This document shows positions 54,007 to 64,000 of a stretch of DNA of 64,000 nucleotides, piece after piece. The DNA lies in NCBI GenBank assembly GCA_037178675.1, contig JAYMGJ010000522.1:19305-83304 (forward strand), read 5' to 3'. How positions within the stretch are numbered: position 1 is the first letter of the stretch; each line of letters begins with the position of its first letter. Both the position numbers and the translations under genes were made by a program. The notes under the pieces are model-generated. The model had not been told where the DNA came from. It worked only from the letters and a program-made list of their open reading frames with translations, and searched no databases. The stretch comes from Scleroderma bovista (taxonomy: Eukaryota; Basidiomycota; Agaricomycetes; Boletales; Sclerodermataceae).

Positions 54007-54530
54007 TCATCCACAGTAAACTTCACCGAGGACCCACTTCTGTGATCGCACAACTGTTGCAAGACTGCGCGCAATATGGATTAATAGGACGCTATCATCA
54101 ACAAATCTCATCGCATCCTGAAATGGATCCCACTCGCCCGGCCTTTCTTCCAATCCAGGGTCCGCGTCATTATCCATGGGTTTGTCCGCCTCGTTCTCTT
54201 CTCCGTCCGACAAGCCAGCATCTTTCATGCATGCTTTGGTCAACTTTATAAGGCGGCGATTTCGGTATTCGACGCGTCGATGAAGCGACGGCTCAGCAGG
54301 GAAGGGAGTAACTAGGTTCAAAGAGTTCGAGGCAAGGAAAGGTGAAGGTTCCATTTCGTATCGAGGCAGTGCGGAGGACTGGTTCGTGGTGTTTCAACCC
54401 GTATGCGGGTGATGGGACAGATAAGCTGCACGTACCAAGTTGGGATCAAGTTCACCTTCTGCATCCTCGTCTGAGTTATCTTCATCTACTCTGGCTGCGC
54501 GAGCCTTGAACACGTCAGCCCCGAGAAGCG
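54007..54530 (-). pseudogene. 5'-truncated gene of unknown function
   Basis: Two spliced pieces are visible: GADVFKARAARVDEDNSDED with EGELDPNL (about 54440-54520), then after a GTACGT...ACCAG intron LPRYEMEPSPFLASNSLNLV, RRLIKLTKACMKDAG, GEWDPFQDAMRFVDDSV and a stop at 54007. The sequence looks like a real C-terminal region (charged, then a conserved-looking tail). Upstream of about 54535 an in-frame stop and the boundary of the pRiA4b-like repeat block follow, and no start codon is found. Probably the gene was cut by the rearrangement. Not recognised as a known family. Confidence 0.5.
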
Positions 54531-54639
54531 TTCATAAGCTCTCATGTTCCATCGCGTCATCCCCACTGTGCCGAGGCGGAGAGTCTCATTAGGGCTGGAT
54601 AGGGAGAATGAATCGTAGACCAAGAATAAGTGACCAAAT

Positions 54640-55040
54640 GAGATCTGTTTGAGCTATCCTTTCCCCTTGGTTGATGACACCGTGCGTGAAAGTCTGACGA
54701 CGTAGATTGTACGGACCAGTTGTCTGGCAGGATCAACTTAGACATAGGCTATCAGCTTTCGTAGATGAGCGAATGTATAGTTCAGAGGGACCTGAACTAC
54801 GCGGTACAGGCCATCCCGTTTTGAATCCCGCCCGTCAGCATGGAAGTGCATGAACTGAAAACGGAGTGGAAGATGTTTCGCGAATGAAGCAGGAGGCGGG
54901 AGGGTGGGGTTGTGTCTGAGCCTACGGATGCGACCAAACGGGTTAGTTGGAGGGTCCATGCGGGTGTTCTTGGGGTGGCCAGCGAAGATGTCGACGCACA
55001 TGGCGACGACGGTGGGAGTGGGCTGGACAAATGGCGACAT
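54640..55040 (-). pseudogene. remnant of a pRiA4b ORF3-like (TnpR-like) domain gene, copy 2 (segment C)
   Basis: Minus-strand reading from 55040: MSPFVQPTPTVVAMCVDIFA, TNPFGRIRRLRHNP, GRDSKRDGLYRVVQV, PLNYTFAHLRKLIAYV and a stop at 54738, followed by out-of-frame remains. It is near-identical to 49690-50050. Only the start of the domain is kept. It could still produce a short peptide, but it lacks most of the domain. Confidence 0.5.
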
Positions 55041-55295
55041 TTGGATCTACGGCGCGGTGTCTGTATTGCTGGACTGTCGTGTGTTCGTTTGAGAGGCATT
55101 GCTGGTGGATGAGAGTTTGGTTAGTGTGTGATGGCGAAGGGTGGAATGAAATGAACTGAGAATTGCTGGTACGGTCATGTGACTATCACGTGATCGAGAA
55201 CACGATCTTATCGCTTAGACGCCAGACACAGCAAAGACTCGAAAGCCGCTCGTCATGATCCACTTCCACCAAGGCCTCTGTGTGCACCACACACC

Positions 55296-57868
55296 ATGCC
55301 CCACCACAGCGAGATTGTACGCTTTCTTGTCTTAGTCCGCATTCGGCCCAACAACATATTCAAACTTCTTCTCATCCTTGTGCGCCGTAGCAAGCAGGCT
55401 GTTCTGACATTCATCCGGCGTTTTTGGATTGCGCTATTGCACCGTGGGCCACCCCAAGACGAAGCAGCCCAAACGCCAGTGCACAGTGCTTGCTCTCATG
55501 ACCCCGGACTGCAGTTGGCTGCCTATCCCCCAAGGCAAACAGGTAGTCCGGCGGGTACGTTACACCTCTCGCTCTTATTACATACGGTGCGCATTGACTG
55601 AATCACAGCTCAACCCAACCAGAGTCTCGTGCCATTATCTGCATCTCTGGGATGTAGTACAGCCGTCATGAACAGTGTGACTCCACAAAACGCTGTCCCG
55701 AATGACCAGCTTACTAGAAAAGTTAATGTTGACGTGGTCCTTTTCTCTCCAGGAGACCTTTATGAGAGGAGGAATAAGACACAGGGCCAAATGTAGGCCG
55801 GTTCTCATTCATAATGTCTTATTAAGGCATATGGGTTTATCTTAGCAAACGCACGGAGGCCAACGACATTCCTCCACTCAAAGTTGAATTCACAGCGTAA
55901 GTCATAACAATACTTCAAATCCGCGTCCGACTTTATAAAACCAACAGTCCAGCAGTTGAAGCAGGGTGGACACGCCGCATCCATCCAGAAGGTGCAATTT
56001 ACTATCAAAATGAAGTTGGAGTCAGATCAACTCTCCAAGGCGCGGCAGTCAACGAGCATTCACAGGGGGTTCTTACTTGTTGCGACTTGCGTAACGACCA
56101 GGAACTCCACGGCAAAATCATGCAGTATTCCAATAGCCTCTATGACAAACTTTGGCAGCACCCAGACCTACCGCAGTTCCATCATTTAGACCTGGTCCTT
56201 GAAATTGTGCCGAAGAGTCAGGATGCCGAAGATTGCCAATATTACTTAGTTGATCACAGCAGGAGGGTGGTCTTCTGGCTATGCGAGTACAAGCCTTCCA
56301 TGATTTATGATGATGTCAAGGGCGTCCAAGCAGACGATCACATCGGTGCGACATTTTACAGGATCGATAGTTCCTGACTAACCCCTTCAGCAGGACTAGC
56401 GATCGAGGCTCAATATTGGTATCTTTGGATCGTGGGTGAGTCCGTCACATGCAAGTCCTACTTCTCTTCTGAAGTATCTCGTTAGTGTGATACAATGTTG
56501 CTGATCGATACCAAGGCTACATTGTCAACTATTTCCTCACATCACTTTGGACGTGGCTGTCTGCCAACCGCTGCGCGAGACTTTACTACATTCTATATCC
56601 GGCGAGTGGACTCCTGTTTACAAGGTAAGATTACTAACAGTATGGCAGAGGCCATACTATCTGAGAGTGCTTTGACACCTTACACGGCTACCGAGTTACA
56701 GCAAATGCTGGATCTTACTTCAAATATTGTTGGTATGTGAAGGAGTCGTGTTCGAATAACACTCAAACCACACATCAGGCTCTGCAAGTAAAGACAACAC
56801 TATACAGGGACCTAGTTCATATTTAATAGGTGGGTTCGTCGTACTTGCACAAATGCAAGATTTCGAGCCCTTTATGTCTTTTCCAGCACGTATGAAATAT
56901 ATATTCAGTAATTGTCCTGCAACAATAATCTCGAACAAATGTCGCTCATCCTCTAGATAGCGCGCATGAAGTTCATCAACTTCCACGGCCAAATGGGGGC
57001 TCGTTTGAATGCGGATCAGTCAATCTATGTCAAGGATGAGCGAAACGACACCGAACACACTTCACGCCTGTTCCACATTGTTAACATCATTCTTCTCAGT
57101 GCGCCTCATGTCCAGTTCGATAACTTAAGGCACCTGTGGGTTGATGACATGATCAATCTCCCGCGTTGGAAAACGTTCGTCACCACGCAAACCACTGAGC
57201 TGACTGGATTCACAACATATGTGAGACCGCATATCAGGTAACTAGCTGATCAATAGCTCATCGCCTTCTAGTCAACAGTGATGCTCGCCGTCAACGTGAG
57301 CTTCCTCGCCGTCCCCGGAGTCGCATCTCAAACCCAAACGGCAACGCCGATGATGATCCTGATTTATATTTCGACAATGTGCTCTGTCGGTTCGCTTGTG
57401 TCTTCCCTTCTACTGATAAGACGGAGTCGCGAACAATCCAGTCAAACGGCCGAAGAGGCTGTGAGTCCTTTTATGCCTTTAATAAGTTCCAACGGTTACC
57501 AACGGTGTGTTGTTAGGCTGCATACATGCTGGAATCCGCTTCCTCGAAAACCCATATGGAATGGCTGGCAGTCGTTTACAGCTTGCCAGTCTCGTTAATA
57601 ATGTGGGGGTGAGTGGTGGATCTTCATTGCATTCTTCCTTCCCCTTGAAAATCAACGATGGCCAATTAGGATTATTGCGTTCGTCGTCGCGCTCTGTATC
57701 ACCGTGTTCTCGCTAAACGGCACTGGAATGCATGCTTTTATGTCGTTTTGTTTTGCTCTTGTTACGGGCATGGGGCTGTCGCCAGCCTTATGGCGTCTGT
57801 ACCGGCGTGCAGCTTTGAATCGGAAGCGTTGGGTCAAACAGCTGTCTTGGTTCCGCAGTTATCCATGA
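55296..57868 (+). CDS. WW-start multi-pass membrane protein of an agaric-expanded family
   Basis: ATG 55296 (MPHHSEIVRFLVLVRIRPN) starts a multi-exon gene. Exon 2 ends FSPGDLYERRNKTQGQ. A short exon gives KRTEANDIPPLKVEFTA, joined via the CCAACAG acceptor to PAVEAGWTRRIHPEGAIYYQ, which is the first half of a WW domain (GW...HPEG..YY). Then follow HHLDLVLEIVPKSQ, CQYYLVDHSRRVVFWLCEY (second WW-like strand pair), KGVQADDHI, LAIEAQYWYLWI, ELQQMLDLTSN, FHGQMGARLNADQS, LFHIVNIILLSAPHVQFD and INLPRWKTFVTTQ. The C-terminal part has about four membrane helices (VMLAVNVSFLAVPGV; MILIYISTMCSVGSLVSSLL; WLAVVYSLPVSLIMWG; IIAFVVALCITVFSL) and stops at 57868. I recognise the arrangement from other mushroom genomes but no function is established. 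Frame intact. Confidence 0.78.
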
Positions 57869-58079
57869 GGATACACACTCATGAAAAAGTTCGACCACCA
57901 GGCAGCGCTCTGCCAAGATGCACCGATACCCATGTCTATCCTATTGTATTCCTCTTACTCGCTCTTGTATAATAGCTCCTGTCCTGGCCGGTGGGCTGAT
58001 GATTGCATTGAATAGCCCCGTGGCACGGTGTGCAGCAGAATCTACTTATCATGGTCCTATAAGTTCAGGCCACACAGCC

Positions 58080-58710
58080 CGAGTATTCTGGCGCGCCACC
58101 ATCCAATCACAAAACTCATCCACATGCTACCGAGCGTCTGAGGCTCTAATAATAGTGCATGCATTGGAGACAGCTTAGTTGTCAATGCCGACACAGATGG
58201 GTTTTGTGTCCCCGCATGTACTACAACATCATACAAGGTGATCCTAGAAGCAACCATGTTTCATGAACCGAACTATCCCCTGCGCAGCATGCAGCGCCGC
58301 TCGAGAGTCGAGATCCCAAGAACCTTCCAAGATAACTTATTTATGTAAACGGTTGCAATGGAAAGGGTAATGATGTATCTACTTCCACTAAATGAACGGT
58401 ACCCAAGTCGGAACGCTGGCACTGCCTACAGCTGGTGCGTCCGCCGTTAATGGGCCCTATATACGGTGGTACACCAACCCGCAATGTATTGGCTGCAGAT
58501 GCGACCGAACATCCAGAGTGACAGTGAACCCTTTGGTGGTTGGGTCAGAGCAGTCGAATATCAGAATACAATTTCGTGTGCCAGGTTCACTGCTGATGTC
58601 CCGAGTAGTATATCTCCCTACCAGAGTGTACAAATGCCCATACCGACACACTGGTATCCAGATACGCACCTGATTTCGCAAAACTTTATCTAGCATGTCA
58701 CTCCCCAGTT
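58080..58710 (+). repeat. intact-locus segment A (3' flank of sugar transporter)
   Basis: Aligns with 48540-49145 in the same orientation. Here it lies about 240 bp downstream of the transporter stop codon. No coding content is recognised in it. Confidence 0.85.
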
Positions 58711-58947
58711 ACTTCTGTCGATGCCAAGCGAAAGTGAAATGTTCATAAAGATTCGTGTGGTTGATCCAAGACAAATTTTGCTATTATTATTAGCATCATG
58801 TTACACCCAGTACCCAAGGCTATACAGCTAGTAGAAAAATATATCGGGCACGGAGAAAAAAGATAGGACAATATTTCCGAAACGGCACATTATTTTTCAC
58901 CAACTTAACTTTCACTATCGCTTTTTCACTACAAGCGCCAATCCACA

Positions 58948-60868
58948 TCATGCATCCGGCTTCGTTTCGTGGTACGATGCCGACTCTGTCTTGTCAGCAA
59001 GGACATCTTGCAGAGTCCTTTTTCCGACGTCTTTCCCGACCTTCCAGGCGGAGAACGCATGTCCCTGGCCGAAGACTTCTTCGATCTCCTCAAGCGTGCG
59101 CTGTGCCGTTTCGGGGAAGCAGAAAATAAAGTGGATGGCAGCAGCAAAGTTGAACGCAGCGAAGATGAAGTACGTCTTCCATGCAATGTGTGACAGGGCT
59201 GGCGGGACTGCCCACGCGAGCGCAAAGTTGAACGCCCAGTTGGTGGCCGTTGCGAGCGAGACGGCTTTGCCACGGACGCGCATGGGGAAGATTTCGGCGG
59301 GGTATGTCCACGAGACTGGACCCATCGTGACAGCGAACGAGCAGACAAACAGGTACGAGCAGACGATGATGCCCTTGGTGACAGAGTCATGGCCGGAGAT
59401 CATCCAGACGGATGAACCATCAACAGTCCCCCACGCACCGTAACCGCCTTGGAGACCACCGACGAGGGAGAGGAAGAAGCCCATCAGCAAGGAGCCGGCG
59501 ATCAATAGGGGACGACGACCCCAGGTGTCGATGTACAGGATAGCCGGAACTGTATGCCATCACGTTAGCTGTGGGCATGAAGCTGCCAAACTCAACTTAC
59601 TGGTGAAGAGCATATTTAGGACATATTGAACTGAATCCGCAATAAGGTTTCCACGGCGACCCGTCAGACCAGCACCTTGGAAGACGTAGATGATGTAATA
59701 CATCATCACGTTCATGCCCGACAGCTGGGACCACATCTGCAGGGAGCAACCGAGAGCAACACGACGCAAGACATTGCGTTTGAACAAGTCGGCATAGGAC
59801 TTGGCGCCCTCGCTGCGTTCGAAGTGTACTTGCTGCTTGATTTCCTCGAATTCGAGACGAACGAGGTCATCATTCTTGTTTCCTTGACCGTGGAGATCTG
59901 CGAGGATCTGGAGTGCTTCTTCCTCGCTAACAACGCGATTTGGTAAATGGTACCACGCTTGGGCACTGCCACTCACCGATGGTGATCAATGAGCCAACGT
60001 GGTGACTCGGGGAAATAAAGCATGCCAAACATAAGAACGAGAGCGGGAATCATCTGGAGACCCCAAGGAATGCGGAAGGATGCAGTGCCGTTGATGTAGG
60101 AACAACCGAATTGGACAAAGTACTGGAGCATGATCCCCCAAGTGATGGACCACTGTTGGACGGAGACCAGACGACCACGAATGGAGGGAGCGGAGATTTC
60201 GGACTGGTAGACGGGGACTACGGCGGAAGCGAGGCCAACGGACATGCCAGCGATGATCCGACCGACGACGAGCATGCCACGGTTCTGAGGAAGTTGATAG
60301 GTAGTATGAGGAAGGAAGATGAACTACGACAGAAGGATACATACGATGGAGGCACATTGGAGGATGGCGCCGATTACCCAAATAAGACTTGCGAGGATGA
60401 CCGTGAACTTGCGACCAATGCGATCAGCGAGGTAGGTGACGGCGAGAGCGCCGACGAGAGAACCAGCGGGCATGGCGGCGACGATAGCACCTTGGGCATT
60501 TGAATCGGGCTAAGGGGGGAAAGGGGTCAGGACATAAGGGGATGGGACACGGGAATGGGCATACATGATGGAACACTCTCAGGTAGGCTTCATTCTGGAG
60601 ATGAGATGGTGAGAATGTGGGCCAGTAGGGTGCGGGAAGCTTACGCTGAGGACACCAGACATGGACGAGATGTCCAGACCAAAGAGACCACCGCCAATAC
60701 ATGCGAATGTGCCTACAATGTACTGGGCGGCAATGAATATCAGCGAAGCACGGGTTACAAATGGATACGTACGGGATTGCGGGCGATGCCCGGGCTGTAG
60801 TGCTATTCGGGAGTGGTGGTGAGCTGAGCAGGCCAGATGAGAGGCGGGCTTACCTGCTGGAGATTCAT
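58948..60868 (-). CDS. MFS sugar transporter (hexose transporter type)
   Basis: A twelve-helix plasma-membrane sugar:H+ symporter or facilitator. ATG 60868 gives the very short first exon MNLQQ. Spliced exons then give YSPGIARNP, YIVGTFACIGGGLFGLDISS (helix 1 with the GGxxFGxD motif), the inter-helix R-x-G-R-R type region near 60400, GRIIAGMSVGLASAVVPVYQ with SEISAPSIRGRLVSVQQW, FPESPRWLI (PESPR), LRRVALGCSLQMWSQLSGMN (QQxSGxN-like) and VMMYYIIYVFQGAGL. Exon 58948-59505 carries GPVSWTYPAEIFPMRVRGK (PAEIFPxRxRxK), NWAFNFALAWAVPPAL, and the C-terminal PETAQRTLEEIEEVFGQG, with stop at 58948. All signature motifs are present. Part of its 3' half is duplicated as a dead fragment at 49200-49480. 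Confidence 0.92.
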
Positions 60869-61280
60869 GGTGGGAAGTGGTGGTGGAAGGGGAAGAAGGG
60901 GACGAAAGGGGACAACACCCACGGAACATTCTTATAGGCTGCAATCTTTGTTTGGGGGTCATAACAAGAAGAGGAGAGAATATCGGATCAGAGGGGGCAT
61001 TGACAGGATCATATGGTCCATGGTCGTATTATCACTCTTGCGCCCCATTCTTTGCGCCCCGCGCTCGCCGTGCTCGACCGTGACGACGCGCCTGGACCGT
61101 GCGCCATTCAACACGCTTGCTCGTCTCCAGCGGTGACGACAACGACGACAAATGGATTAGGAGCAAAAAAATACGCGCTAGCCGACATTCCTGTTTACTA
61201 TAATTGGCAACGATGCCGTCACTGTGTATGGGGTTATCCGCCAAATCGGGAATATCTTTTGATGAGCCTGTTTAACTTTT
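60869..61280. promoter_or_regulatory. sugar-transporter upstream region / ProRS 3' end
   Basis: 412 bp without a gene between the ProRS stop (61281) and the transporter ATG. It should contain the transporter promoter. A purine-rich GGAAGGGG-type run precedes the start codon on the plus-strand view (60870-60910). Confidence 0.4.
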
Positions 61281-63888
<2,608 letters not shown>

Positions 63889-64000
63889 CCTGCTGTTGCG
63901 AATCGATGTTTTCGTGGAGTAGGGGTGGGTAGACGCAGGAATATGAAGGAAGACACGGTTTGGGTATGACTCAGTCCGACTCGAATGCGTTATCAGATCC
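63889..64000. other. ProRS promoter, end of window
   Basis: 112 bp upstream of the ProRS start codon; no feature can be assigned. Confidence 0.4.

Overview
The window is a gene-dense stretch of a mushroom-forming basidiomycete (Agaricomycetes) nuclear genome. Most genes are split by many short (about 45-60 bp) GT-AG introns, coding strands alternate, and the protein set is typical of agarics: a WOPR-domain regulator, basidiomycete SREBP, plant-type O-methyltransferases, a fungal GH3 protein, a caleosin, a hAT transposase and a WW-start membrane protein family. No CRISPR, operon-type or prokaryotic features were seen.

0-12 kb: two copies of an O-methyltransferase gene (561-2436 and 9880-11757) lie in direct orientation, each inside a duplicated block of about 2.2 kb. 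Between them sit a 4.4-kb hAT-type DNA transposon with 39-bp terminal inverted repeats (2883-7249) and a minus-strand GH3-family gene. The transposon ends and the flank of the nearer OMT copy are strongly CpG-depleted.

12-30 kb: CDK9/Bur1-type kinase, D-amino-acid oxidase, MTH1-type Nudix hydrolase, SREBP transcription factor, sphingolipid delta-4 desaturase (head-to-head with SREBP), caleosin/peroxygenase, short-chain dehydrogenase and an Rmd1/RMND1-type (DUF155) membrane protein. Several of these concern lipids or oxidative damage, but nothing shows that they form one dedicated cluster.

30-48 kb: a WOPR (Gti1/Pac2) regulator stands alone between two gene-poor stretches of 2.3 and 2.5 kb. 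It is followed by a DNAJC11-type J-protein head-to-head with an Erv29/SURF4 cargo receptor, the ribosome-biogenesis WD40 protein Enp2/NOL10, a vacuolar-type M20 carboxypeptidase with a tiny frameshifted gene directly upstream, a small unrecognised basic protein and a coiled-coil protein.

48-61 kb: a rearranged region. Pieces of a sugar-transporter locus, of a pRiA4b ORF3-like gene and of a WW-start membrane gene lie as decayed fragments at 48.5-50.6 kb. Their better-preserved counterparts occur in permuted order at 54.6-59.4 kb. Between the two sets are a sphingoid-base-phosphate phosphatase, a perfect-stem hairpin, an F-box gene and a truncated gene. The window closes with the intact sugar transporter and cytosolic prolyl-tRNA synthetase. 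Exon joints quoted below were worked out by hand from splice consensus and reading frame; gene identities rest on recognised motifs, not on database searches.
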